DNA from: Rhizobiaceae bacterium
GTDB taxonomy: Bacteria > Pseudomonadota > Alphaproteobacteria > Rhizobiales > Rhizobiaceae
NCBI GenBank assembly: GCA_028279875.1
Contig: JANQMU010000024.1
Location: forward strand, 19,388-83,387
Direction of reading: 5' to 3'
Length of the DNA stretch: 64,000 nt
Shown here piece after piece: positions 1-7,725 of this stretch. Within the stretch, counting starts at the first letter, position 1; each line of letters opens with the position of its first letter. The translations under genes were made by a program, and so were the position numbers. Under the pieces are notes generated by a model, which was not told where the DNA came from, did no database searches, and saw only the letters and a program-made list of their open reading frames with translations.

Positions 1-108
1 CCGCATGACGCCGAACACCAGGCTGAGACCGACGGCGGTCAGCGCCAGAACCGCCGCCGCCACGGCCCCTTCCAGAGACGCCAGAAGTAAATAGGGTCCG
101 AGATCCAT
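1..108 (-). CDS. livH: LivH-type branched-chain amino acid ABC permease (partial, N-terminus only)
   Basis: Only the first 36 codons are inside the window; the rest lies to the left. The peptide begins MDLGPYLLLASLEG and runs into a hydrophobic stretch ending ALTAVGLSLVFGVMR, the typical first transmembrane helix and the G-L-x-L-x-F-G-V-M-R motif of LivH permeases of the HAAT family. It lies 48 bp downstream of the binding-protein gene on the same strand, with a strong stem-loop between them, so it is probably the second gene of that uptake operon. The substrate cannot be told from this fragment; the hydantoinase neighbours suggest an amide or amino-acid-like compound (inference). Confidence 0.8.
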   Translation of the reverse strand, partial: MDLGPYLLLASLEGAVAAAVLALTAVGLSLVFGVMR

Positions 109-116
109 CCGGGATA

Positions 117-140
117 CGCGCTCCGCGGTTGCGGAGCGCG
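117..140 (-). other. intergenic mRNA stem-loop between binding protein and permease genes
   Basis: A perfect 10-bp inverted repeat (CGCGCTCCGC / GCGGAGCGCG) with a 4-nt loop fills the gap between the binding-protein stop codon and the livH start. There is no T-run after it, so it is unlikely to be a full terminator. In ABC operons such hairpins often protect the upstream mRNA from 3' decay or partly attenuate transcription, giving excess binding protein over membrane subunits (inference). Confidence 0.6.
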
Positions 141-156
141 CCTGTACTTGTGCTGC

Positions 157-1461
157 TTAGAAGGGCTGGGTGGTGTAGTCGACTTCGTCTTCGTAAAACG
201 TGTCTTCGATCGAGGTCGTGTGCGCCAGTTCCAGCTTGCTGTCCTTGACCTTCGAGATGTATTGATGGCCGAAAACCTGGTGGGTCTTGCCGTTGAACAG
301 CTTGGCGCCCTGCGGGTGCTGCGCCGAATGCGGAATGTCGGTGACCGCCTCCACCGCCTCAATCAGCGTGGCGCGGTCCTGCGGGCCGCGATAGCCGGCT
401 GTTTCCATGGCATCCTTGACGATATAGAGCGTTTCCCAGCAGCCGAACATGTGGGCGTAGGTCGACACGTCTTTGGGATCGGAAACCGAGGCGCCATTGT
501 CGTCGACACCGACGGCGGCCCGGTAGTCCTTGTCGTAGCTCGACTGGTTCTTCTGCGCGTAGCGCGGATTGCCCTCCCAGAAATAGGAGCCCTCCAGGAA
601 TTCCAGACCGGGGCTGGCCATGTCGACGGCTTCCAGACTGTCGATGAAGCCGAAGATTTCCGGCTTGTTCGGGCCGTAGAACTCGCCCATCTCCTTGACG
701 AATGTCAGAACCGCCGGGCCGACCATGACATGGTAGATCACCTCGGTGTCGCGCGGGACTTTCGGAAAATATTTGGTGAAGGAGGACTCCGTCGGCGGAA
801 TCGCGATCTTGGCGATCACCTCGCCGCCCTGTCTTGCGAGAGCCTCGGAGAAAAAGTCGCGATGGTCATGGCCGAAAGCGAAATCCGGATAGATCATGGT
901 GACCTTCTTGCCGAGATTGTCGGAGACGAAGGGCGCCATGGCCTGTACCTGGCTCTTCACATCGGTGATGCCGGGCTGCAGCGTGTAGCGATTGAGCATG
1001 CCGCTGGCGACATGATGGCCCTCGGACACCACGAAATAGGGGATTTTCAGTTCACCCGCCCGCGGTGCGGAGCCGATGACGACATGGCTGAACAGGGTTC
1101 CGAAGGCGAGATCGCAATTATGCTGGCTGGCGAATTTCTCGATGACTTCGGCGCCGCGCTTCGGATCGGTTCCATCGTCTTCGGGAACGATCTCGACCGG
1201 CCGGCCATTGATGCCGCCGGCATCGTTGATGGCCTTGGCGGCGGCCTGGGTGGTGCGGTCGTACCAGCGTCCATAGGCGGCACCGATTCCGGTGCGGTGG
1301 ACCTGGAAGCCGATGCGGATCGGCTCCGAACTCTGGGCCTGCGCATAGCGCACAAGCCCCGGCAATGTGCTTCCGGCGGCCATGGCGCCGGCGCCAAGGG
1401 CCAGACCCTTGACCGCGGATCGGCGGGTTATCAGTCTCGATGGCTTTTTGTGGATCGGCAT
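157..1461 (-). CDS. ABC transporter substrate-binding protein, LivK/urea-amide type, Tat-exported
   Basis: A 434-residue periplasmic binding protein of the type I fold (Peripla_BP_6, LivK-like). The N-terminus has a twin-arginine signal (TRRSAVKG, followed by an alanine/glycine-rich h-region and an AQA cleavage site near residue 43). The mature part begins with the PIRIGFQVHRTG strand, then the NGRPVEIVPEDDGTDP segment typical of LivK/FmdD/UrtA proteins. The ATG at 1461 is chosen over the upstream frame because AGGGAG lies just before it and the signal peptide starts cleanly there. It is followed by livH. The ligand is unknown; the operator in its promoter is shared with the hydantoinase genes, so the ligand may be their substrate (inference). 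Confidence 0.85.
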   Translation of the reverse strand: MPIHKKPSRLITRRSAVKGLALGAGAMAAGSTLPGLVRYAQAQSSEPIRIGFQVHRTGIGAAYGRWYDRTTQAAAKAINDAGGINGRPVEIVPEDDGTDPKRGAEVIEKFASQHNCDLAFGTLFSHVVIGSAPRAGELKIPYFVVSEGHHVASGMLNRYTLQPGITDVKSQVQAMAPFVSDNLGKKVTMIYPDFAFGHDHRDFFSEALARQGGEVIAKIAIPPTESSFTKYFPKVPRDTEVIYHVMVGPAVLTFVKEMGEFYGPNKPEIFGFIDSLEAVDMASPGLEFLEGSYFWEGNPRYAQKNQSSYDKDYRAAVGVDDNGASVSDPKDVSTYAHMFGCWETLYIVKDAMETAGYRGPQDRATLIEAVEAVTDIPHSAQHPQGAKLFNGKTHQVFGHQYISKVKDSKLELAHTTSIEDTFYEDEVDYTTQPF

Positions 1462-1512
1462 CGCTGTGCTCCCTGCATTTATGACTTTTACGAGCCCTGA
1501 CACATGGTCAAT

Positions 1513-1528
1513 TTTATATGCATACAAA
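1513..1528. promoter_or_regulatory. operator-like dyad upstream of the binding-protein gene
   Basis: Contains TATGCATACAAA (1517-1528), the exact reverse complement of the 12-mer at 3011-3022 and a close match to the perfect dyad at 3882-3893. It lies about 55 bp upstream of the binding-protein ATG. The core TATGCATA is a perfect palindrome, flanked by TTT and AAA. The sequence style (TTGTATACAA-like) resembles sites of GntR/FCD-family regulators; the regulator itself is not in the window. Confidence 0.65.
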
Positions 1529-1557
1529 CAAATTGTTCCCCGATTACCGGCGGTTCG

Positions 1558-2973
1558 TCAAGCCCCCTTGGGCGCAGCCAGAAGCCACAGGCCGAGAAAT
1601 GTGTAGAGAATCATGAAGGCCGCAACGGGAATCTGGCTGATCAGCGCCAGCCGGTTCCGGCCGTATAACCGCAGGGCGATCGCGTGTGCCGCGAGGATGG
1701 CGACGACATGGCCCAGCACCACGGCGCCGGCCTGGGTCAGGAAAATCACCTGCACCGTGTCACGGCTGTTGAAGAAGCCGGTGGTGGCATAAAACGTGCC
1801 GAGTCGCAGATAGTCCGCGCCGGTGGTGAAGGGATCGCTGGCGGCGGCCAGCGCATATTGCCCGTTGACCAGAAAAACGGTCAGGTAATGGGCGATATGA
1901 TAACCGAGCGCGATGGGCAGGATGGACAGGGTGAGGCGCCCGAAGACTTCGCCGAACGGCACCCCGCCGGTTTGCGGGTCGGCCAGCGATGCGAGCGCGT
2001 GACCGAGCCGCACCAGGGCGGCGAAGACGACGATCAGCAGGACATTGGTGAGGATCAGGCCGCCGACGGTTTCGGCAATCACTGCCGAGCGGCCGGGAAA
2101 TTCCAGCGGATTGACCCCGATCCGCGCCAGCCACCAGAAGGTCTCGTTGAGGCCGTCGAAACTGCCCGTGCCCAGCAGCAGGAGAACGAAAATACCGCCG
2201 CTCAGTGACAGTGGCCGCGCATCCAGCAATTGCCATCCGGGCATCCCGACGCGCGATGCCTGGCGGCCGAGCCGCAGCGGTGAAAGCGTCGCGAAATGAC
2301 GCATCAGCACGGTGAAAAACTCGCCTCGTGACAGCCAGTCTTCGGCTCCGAACACCACCATGGCGACGATGGTATAGAGCCCGTATCCGGCAACGATGAC
2401 GGCCAGTCGCGCCGGGTCGTCGGGCGCCGGATCGGCCAGCGCGAAGGCTGAAAAGGCCAGCAGTCCGGCGGCAGCCGGCCAGCGGCCAAGCCGTTGCGGC
2501 AGCCGCATGACGACCGGCTGCCCGGTGCCGCCCAGAATGAGGCGCGCGAGACCGGACCAGGGATTGATCCATCGCCACAGATCGCCGACGCAGGCCTGCA
2601 GAACGACGATCATCAGCCAGAACACGGTCCATATGAAGAGCGGCAGGGGGTTGGCAAGCGGGTCGCGCGATCCGGTCAGGCCGATATAGACGAGCCAGCA
2701 AAGGAAGCAGAAGGCGATGAGGCTCGTTGCGGTCTCCCAATGCGGTGCCCGGATTTTTGGCAGGGCAAGGGTGGAAAAGAGGCGTTCGCCGACATGGCCG
2801 GGCGTGACCGCCAGCGCCACCACCGTCAGCGCCACCACCCAGATGCCCGACGCGATGTAGATGTCGGTCGGCAGCAGAAGGACAAATCCCTGTTGCGATA
2901 CGTGGGCGGCCGCCGGTCCGGTCAGGGCAATTGCCAAAAGGCCCGCTGCAAGAGATGGTTTTCTGTTAAGCAA
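1558..2973 (-). CDS. multipass membrane protein, fenitrothion-hydrolase-like family
   Basis: A 471-residue polytopic membrane protein. A cleavable-looking signal ends at PAAAH and is followed by the conserved HVSQQGFVLLLPTDIY segment, then about ten hydrophobic helices, with conserved histidines in late helices (GYHIAHYLTVF). I recognise this as the family often annotated as fenitrothion hydrolase (Fed-type) from membrane preparations of organophosphate degraders; its true role in most bacteria is unknown. The start is a TTG at 2973 with only a weak ribosome site; it sits 38 bp from the operator at 3011-3022. It diverges from the PCuAC-like gene and lies next to hyuAB. It could equally be a transporter or membrane metalloenzyme. 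Confidence 0.6.
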   Translation of the reverse strand: MLNRKPSLAAGLLAIALTGPAAAHVSQQGFVLLLPTDIYIASGIWVVALTVVALAVTPGHVGERLFSTLALPKIRAPHWETATSLIAFCFLCWLVYIGLTGSRDPLANPLPLFIWTVFWLMIVVLQACVGDLWRWINPWSGLARLILGGTGQPVVMRLPQRLGRWPAAAGLLAFSAFALADPAPDDPARLAVIVAGYGLYTIVAMVVFGAEDWLSRGEFFTVLMRHFATLSPLRLGRQASRVGMPGWQLLDARPLSLSGGIFVLLLLGTGSFDGLNETFWWLARIGVNPLEFPGRSAVIAETVGGLILTNVLLIVVFAALVRLGHALASLADPQTGGVPFGEVFGRLTLSILPIALGYHIAHYLTVFLVNGQYALAAASDPFTTGADYLRLGTFYATTGFFNSRDTVQVIFLTQAGAVVLGHVVAILAAHAIALRLYGRNRLALISQIPVAAFMILYTFLGLWLLAAPKGA

Positions 2974-3003
2974 ACGAACCGTATTGACCTGTTTTCAGGA
3001 TTC

Positions 3004-3026
3004 AAACATGTTTGTATGCATACATA
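3004..3026. promoter_or_regulatory. operator-like dyads between the divergent membrane-protein and PCuAC-like genes
   Basis: Holds TTTGTATGCATA (3011-3022), identical as reverse complement to the site upstream of the binding-protein gene, and a second overlapping perfect 10-bp palindrome AAACATGTTT (3004-3013). It sits in the 72-bp divergent promoter region, so one bound dimer could control both directions. Confidence 0.65.
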
Positions 3027-3045
3027 ACAGGCAGGTGCCGCACAA

Positions 3046-3843
3046 ATGAAACTTCTGCGCCCGGTTGTCCTTCTGGCCGTGCTGGTCGCCATCGGCTGGA
3101 CAGCGATGCGGATCATCGATCCCGTCGGCAAGGACCTGCTGCTGCAAGATGTCCACGCCGCACAGCTTGACGGTCAGGCGCCCGATTCGCTGGTCGTTTT
3201 CCTGAAAATCGAAAACCGCGGCGGCCCGGACACGCTCTTGTCGGCCAGTACTCGTGACGCATCCGAAACGATCATCTACAATCCGGAATCCGATTCCGGA
3301 ATTCCGGTTCCAGCCGGCACATCGCCGTCCCTGGCGTCCGATGGCGCCCACATTCTTTTGCGCGGCGTGCGCGGCGAAATCTCGGATGGCCGGCTGATTC
3401 CAATCGCCCTGACATTCGAAAAGGCCGGGACGGTGACGTCCAGGGCACGGCTTGTTGCGCCGGTGACGCCGGGCGATGCCGCCGAACACGGCATATTCGG
3501 CCTTGGCAGCATTTGCCGTGTCGGCGAAGGCGAACCGGCGCCGGCGGTTTCGGTGCGGGCCGAACCGCTGGCGAAAAAGGAAGGCTGGCGCATTGTGGTG
3601 GATGCGACGGATTTCACCTTCGCCGAACATCTGACCGACACCGATCATATTCCCGGCGTCGGTCACGGCCATCTCTATGTTGGCGGTCTGAAGATCAGGC
3701 GCCTCTATGGAGAAACAGCCGAGATCGGGCCGCTGCCGGCCGGGCGACACACGGTCCGTGTGACGCTCAACACCAATGACCACCGGGCCTATGTGGTCGG
3801 CGACGAACCGGTGACGGCGCAGACCACCATCGTCGTGCGTTGA
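3046..3843 (+). CDS. exported PCuAC-like (DUF461) protein with degenerate copper site plus C-terminal beta domain
   Basis: 265 residues with an N-terminal signal anchor (about residues 5-20). The first half matches the periplasmic copper chaperone PCuAC fold: LVVFLKIENRGGPDTLL, then VPAGTSPSLASDGAHILLRG and IPIALTFEKAGTVT. The family copper site is H(M)X10MX21HXM. Here the first His/Met pair is replaced (ETIIYN) and the last H-x-M reads H-I-L, so only one His remains. The C-terminal about 80 residues (HGHLYVGGLKIRRLYGE onward, ending NTNDHRAYVVGDEP) form an extra beta-rich domain seen in other secreted alphaproteobacterial proteins. It is divergent from the membrane protein and 79 bp upstream of hyuA. 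Copper binding through the usual site is doubtful; ligand unknown. Confidence 0.6.
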   Translation: MKLLRPVVLLAVLVAIGWTAMRIIDPVGKDLLLQDVHAAQLDGQAPDSLVVFLKIENRGGPDTLLSASTRDASETIIYNPESDSGIPVPAGTSPSLASDGAHILLRGVRGEISDGRLIPIALTFEKAGTVTSRARLVAPVTPGDAAEHGIFGLGSICRVGEGEPAPAVSVRAEPLAKKEGWRIVVDATDFTFAEHLTDTDHIPGVGHGHLYVGGLKIRRLYGETAEIGPLPAGRHTVRVTLNTNDHRAYVVGDEPVTAQTTIVVR

Positions 3844-3880
3844 AAAGCGCAGCCGCGCTTTGACACGTTGGGCCGTTTTT

Positions 3881-3894
3881 GTTTGTATACAAAC
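3881..3894. promoter_or_regulatory. perfect 14-bp palindromic operator upstream of hyuA
   Basis: GTTTGTATACAAAC is a perfect dyad located 28 bp upstream of the hyuA ATG, between the PCuAC-like gene and hyuA. The 12-bp core TTTGTATACAAA differs from the sites at 1517-1528 and 3011-3022 in only two positions. Its presence inside this short gap suggests hyuAB have their own regulated promoter. Confidence 0.7.
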
Positions 3895-3922
3895 AAATTT
3901 CCGATAGAGGCGCGGCAACGTC

Positions 3923-5983
3923 ATGGGTGAAACGGATCGCGGTCTGGTGGTGGGCGTCGATGTCGGCGGGACCTTCACGGACCTCATCCTGCTGGATCAG
4001 GATGGCGGCGATGTGCGGCTGGCGAAAGTGCCGAGCACCGCCGACAATCAGGCCATCGGCGTTCTCGATGCGCTGGCCGAGAGCGGGGCGCGGCTGCCCG
4101 ATGTCGATCTGATCGTTCATGGCACCACGACCACGACCAATGCCGTGCTGGAGCGCAAGCTCTGCCGCACCGGGCTGATCACCACACGCGGCTTTCGCGA
4201 TGTGCTGGAACTCGGCCGCCGGACACGCCCGCAGCCCTATGGCATGAAGGGAACCTTCGAGCCGTTGATCCCCCGCGATCTGCGGCTGGAAGCCGTCGAG
4301 CGGATGGATGCGGCCGGTGCTGTCGTTACGCCGCTGGATGAACAGAGTGTCCGGGTGGCGGCCGAAAACCTGCTTGCGGCGGGATGCGAATCGGTCGTGA
4401 TCCATTTCCTGCATGCCTATGCCAATCCCGCCCATGAGCTTCGCGCCGCCGAGATCGTTCGTACCGTCTGGCCGAACGACTACATCACCATGGGCCATGC
4501 GCTGCTGGCGGAAAACCGTGAATTCGAGCGTGGTGTGACAGCGGCCGTCAATGCCTCCGTGCAGCCGATCCTGGAGCGCTACGTGGAGCGTCTGGGCCGC
4601 GAGCTGTCATCGCAGGGCTATCGCGGCGACGTTCTGGTGATGAACGGCAATGGCGGCATGGTGTCGGCGCGCCGGGTCGCCCGTGAGGCGGCCAAGACAG
4701 TCATGTCCGGGCCAGCCTCCGGTGTCATCGCCGCCGCCTATACCGGGCGCCGCGCCGGCATTGAAAATCTGATCACCTACGACATGGGCGGCACATCGAC
4801 CGATGTGGCCCTGATCCGCCGGGCCGAGCCGGCCGTTTCCAGCGAGATCGATGTGGAATACGGGTTGCCGATCCATGTGCCGATGGTGGATGTGCGCACG
4901 GTCGGCGCCGGCGGCGGCTCGATCGCCAGGGTCAACGCCGCGGGCCTGCTGGAGGTCGGTCCGCAGAGCGCCGGCGCTACGCCGGGCCCGATCTGTTACG
5001 GGCGCGGCGGCACCGAACCAACCATTTCCGATGCCAATCTGCTGCTTGGGCGGCTCAATCCGGAAAAGCTCAAATCGGTCGAGGGAGGGGTGTCGGTTGC
5101 CGATGTGAAGGCGGTGTTTGAACAAAGGCTCGGTGGTCCGCTCGGCCTGGATGTCACGGACGCGGCGGCGGCGGTCATTCAGATCGCCAATACAAGGATG
5201 GCCGGCGCCACCCGCATGGTGTCGGTGTCGCTCGGCGCCGACCCGCGCGACTATGCGCTCTTTGCCTTTGGCGGCGCGGGACCGCTGCATGCCTCGGCGC
5301 TCGCCCGCGAACTCGGCGTGCCCCGCGTGATGGTGCCGAGCCGGCCGGGCATCACCAATGCCATTGGCTGTGTGGTCGCCGATCTGCGGCATGATTTCGT
5401 CAACACGGTCAACCGGCCGCTCGACCATGTCGATATCGACGCGGTCCATGCGGTTTTTGCCCGGCAGATCGAGGAGGGCGAGCGGCTCTTGGGCAAGGAG
5501 AGCGTCGACATCCGCCGTATCAGAAGGGTGTTTAGCGTCGATATGCAATTCGTCGGGCAGTCGCACTTACTGCGCGTCCCGCTCAGTGCGCCGGATCCCG
5601 ACAGGGCGACCTTGCGGCGGCTTTTCGAAGAGGTCTATTTCCGGCGGTTTCATGTGGAACTGGCCGAGATCAAGGCCAATCTGGTGAATGTGAACACATC
5701 CATCATCGGCGAACGGGCGCCGCTCGACCTGTCGACGCTGATCGATCCGGCCGACCGCGAGTCCAGCCTTGCGAAAGCGAAGACCGGCCGGCGATCGGTC
5801 TATTTCAATGGTGACTGGCACGAGACGCCGATCTATTGGCGAGATCATCTACCGGCTGATTTTGACCTTGCCGGACCGGCGGTGATCGAACAGATGGATA
5901 CCACCGTCCTGATCGAGCCGGGTGACGCAGCGCAGGGTGACAAGGAAGGCAACATCATCATCACGGTGGGGGCGTGGCCATGA
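3923..5983 (+). CDS. hyuA: N-methylhydantoinase A / 5-oxoprolinase alpha-type subunit
   Basis: A 686-residue HyuA-family protein. The N-terminal Hydant_A_N domain begins VGVDVGGTFTDLILLD, an ASKHA-type phosphate-binding loop, followed by HGTTTTTNAVLERK. The central hydantoinase_A domain carries MSGPASGVIAA and TYDMGGTSTDVALI. The family couples ATP hydrolysis to opening of cyclic imides or amides (N-methylhydantoin, 5-oxoproline) or to carboxylation of ketones, acting with HyuB in the cytoplasm. The hyuB start overlaps the stop codon. Full length for the bacterial family. The exact substrate cannot be read from sequence; acetone/acetophenone carboxylase-like activity is an alternative. Confidence 0.88.
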   Translation: MGETDRGLVVGVDVGGTFTDLILLDQDGGDVRLAKVPSTADNQAIGVLDALAESGARLPDVDLIVHGTTTTTNAVLERKLCRTGLITTRGFRDVLELGRRTRPQPYGMKGTFEPLIPRDLRLEAVERMDAAGAVVTPLDEQSVRVAAENLLAAGCESVVIHFLHAYANPAHELRAAEIVRTVWPNDYITMGHALLAENREFERGVTAAVNASVQPILERYVERLGRELSSQGYRGDVLVMNGNGGMVSARRVAREAAKTVMSGPASGVIAAAYTGRRAGIENLITYDMGGTSTDVALIRRAEPAVSSEIDVEYGLPIHVPMVDVRTVGAGGGSIARVNAAGLLEVGPQSAGATPGPICYGRGGTEPTISDANLLLGRLNPEKLKSVEGGVSVADVKAVFEQRLGGPLGLDVTDAAAAVIQIANTRMAGATRMVSVSLGADPRDYALFAFGGAGPLHASALARELGVPRVMVPSRPGITNAIGCVVADLRHDFVNTVNRPLDHVDIDAVHAVFARQIEEGERLLGKESVDIRRIRRVFSVDMQFVGQSHLLRVPLSAPDPDRATLRRLFEEVYFRRFHVELAEIKANLVNVNTSIIGERAPLDLSTLIDPADRESSLAKAKTGRRSVYFNGDWHETPIYWRDHLPADFDLAGPAVIEQMDTTVLIEPGDAAQGDKEGNIIITVGAWP

Positions 5984-7725
5984 GTCTCGATCCGATCACG
6001 CTTTCCGTCATCCAGGCCGGGCTGCAGCAGGTCTGCGACGAAATGGATTTGAGTTTTTCCCGGGCCGCCTTCTCGCCGGTGATCGCCGAGGCGAATGACC
6101 GGTCGGACGGCATCTATTCGGCGGTCGACGGGGCGCTGATCGCCCAGGGTGCGGGCGGCCTGCCGGTGTTTGTCGGCACCATGCAATATTCGACGCGTGT
6201 GCTCATCGAGATGATTGCCGCCGGCCGCGCGGCGGCGCCGCAGCCCGATGATATCTATATCGTCAACGATCCCTATCTCGGCGGCACCCATCTGATGGAT
6301 GTGCGCTTCGCCCGCCCCTTCTACCGCGACGGCGAGATCTTCTGCTGGCTCTCCAATACCGGGCACTGGCCGGATATTGGCGGGTCCGTGCCCGGCGGGT
6401 TTTCGGCCTCGGCAACGGCCGTCGAGCAAGAGGGGCTGCGCCTGCCGCCGGTCCGGCTGTTCAAGCAGGGTGTGCTCGATGAAGAGCTCTATGCGGTGAT
6501 CTGCTCAAATATCCGCGTGCCGGAGCAGCGGATCGGCGACGTCAAGGCGCAGGCCGCCGCCCTGATGGTCGGCGAGGAACGGCTGACCGCGCTGCTGGAC
6601 CGCTATGGCGATGCGGTGGTGCGCGAGGCGATCGGCGAATTGCGGCTGCGCGCGGCGCAGCAGATGCGCGCCTGTATCGGCGCTATTCCCGACGGGCGTT
6701 ACGAATCGGTCGCCTGGGTCGACAGCGACGGTGTGATCAATGAACCGCTTGCGATCCGGCTCGCCATCACCAAGTCAGACAACCGGCTGACTTTCGATTT
6801 CGCCGGGTCCAGCCCGCCCTGTGCGGGGCCGATGAACTCGGTGCTGGCGACGACATTGAGTTCGGTCTATCTGGCGATGCGGCATATCTTTCCGGAGGTG
6901 CCGATCAGCGCCGGCGCCTTCGAGCCGCTGAATGTGATCACCCCGGAGGGCACATTTCTGGACGCCCAGTACCCGCGCCCGGTTTCGGGCTGTGCGGCGG
7001 AGGTCTCGCAGCGCATCGCCGAGGCGGTTTTCGCCGCGCTTGTCGGCGTGCTGCCCGACAGGGTGACGGCGGCGCCGGCAGGCACCAGCGGCAATTTCGC
7101 ATTGGGCGGCCATGATCCCGACCGCGACCGGGATTTTGTCATGTATCAGCTTTCGGGTGGCGGCTATGGCGGCAACAACGACCATGACGGGCTGAGCAAC
7201 GGCTGTTCGACCATCGGCATCTCGAAGGCGCCGCCGGTGGAAATCATGGAACAGGCCTTTCCGGTGCTCTATCGCCGCTATGCCCTGCGGGAGGGCTCTG
7301 GCGGCGCCGGCCGGCACCGCGGCGGCTTCGGCCTCGACTACGAGCTGGAATTGCGGCGCGGCGATGCGCGGGCGAGCTTTGTTATGGACCATGGCCGGTT
7401 CGGTCCGCAGGGTGCGCTCGGCGGTGGCGACGGGGCGCCGAACGAGGTAACCGTGTGGCGCGGCGGCAAGGCCCACACGCCGGACCATCTGTCCAAGGAA
7501 CAGGATATACCGCTTGCCGCTGGCGACCGGGTGCGCGTGCGCACGCCGGGCGGTGGCGGCTATGGCGACCCGCTGACCCGCGATCCGGCGCTTGTCCTCA
7601 AGGATGTGCGGCTCGGGCGCTACACGGCCGACGAGGCGCGCGATCTCTTCGGCGTGATCGTCGATGAGCGTGGATTGACGGTCGATGAAGCTGCCACCGA
7701 GGCATTGAGATCAGCGGGCGCCTGA
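5980..7725 (+). CDS. hyuB: N-methylhydantoinase B / 5-oxoprolinase beta-type subunit
   Basis: A 581-residue HyuB-family protein starting MSLDPITLSVIQAGL. Family motifs include FSPVIAEANDRSDGIYS, NDPYLGGTHLMDVRF, NTGHWPDIGG and the glycine-rich C-terminal GDRVRVRTPGGGGYGDP. The ATG at 5980 forms an ATGA overlap with the hyuA stop and is preceded by GGGGG. The GTG six bases upstream is less likely. It partners HyuA in the ATP-dependent ring-opening complex. The 3' end overlaps the convergent SMP-30 gene by 15 bp, so there is no room for a terminator between them. Confidence 0.88.
   Translation: MSLDPITLSVIQAGLQQVCDEMDLSFSRAAFSPVIAEANDRSDGIYSAVDGALIAQGAGGLPVFVGTMQYSTRVLIEMIAAGRAAAPQPDDIYIVNDPYLGGTHLMDVRFARPFYRDGEIFCWLSNTGHWPDIGGSVPGGFSASATAVEQEGLRLPPVRLFKQGVLDEELYAVICSNIRVPEQRIGDVKAQAAALMVGEERLTALLDRYGDAVVREAIGELRLRAAQQMRACIGAIPDGRYESVAWVDSDGVINEPLAIRLAITKSDNRLTFDFAGSSPPCAGPMNSVLATTLSSVYLAMRHIFPEVPISAGAFEPLNVITPEGTFLDAQYPRPVSGCAAEVSQRIAEAVFAALVGVLPDRVTAAPAGTSGNFALGGHDPDRDRDFVMYQLSGGGYGGNNDHDGLSNGCSTIGISKAPPVEIMEQAFPVLYRRYALREGSGGAGRHRGGFGLDYELELRRGDARASFVMDHGRFGPQGALGGGDGAPNEVTVWRGGKAHTPDHLSKEQDIPLAAGDRVRVRTPGGGGYGDPLTRDPALVLKDVRLGRYTADEARDLFGVIVDERGLTVDEAATEALRSAGA

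Noticed and set aside
148..1500. Long open frame antisense to the binding-protein gene (and similar ones at 9490-10893, 16270-17625, 58682-60037 and 61025-62980)
   Set aside because: Each lies exactly opposite a well-supported gene, has low-complexity composition (Arg/Gly/Asp/His-rich) and no family features; these are by-products of high GC content.
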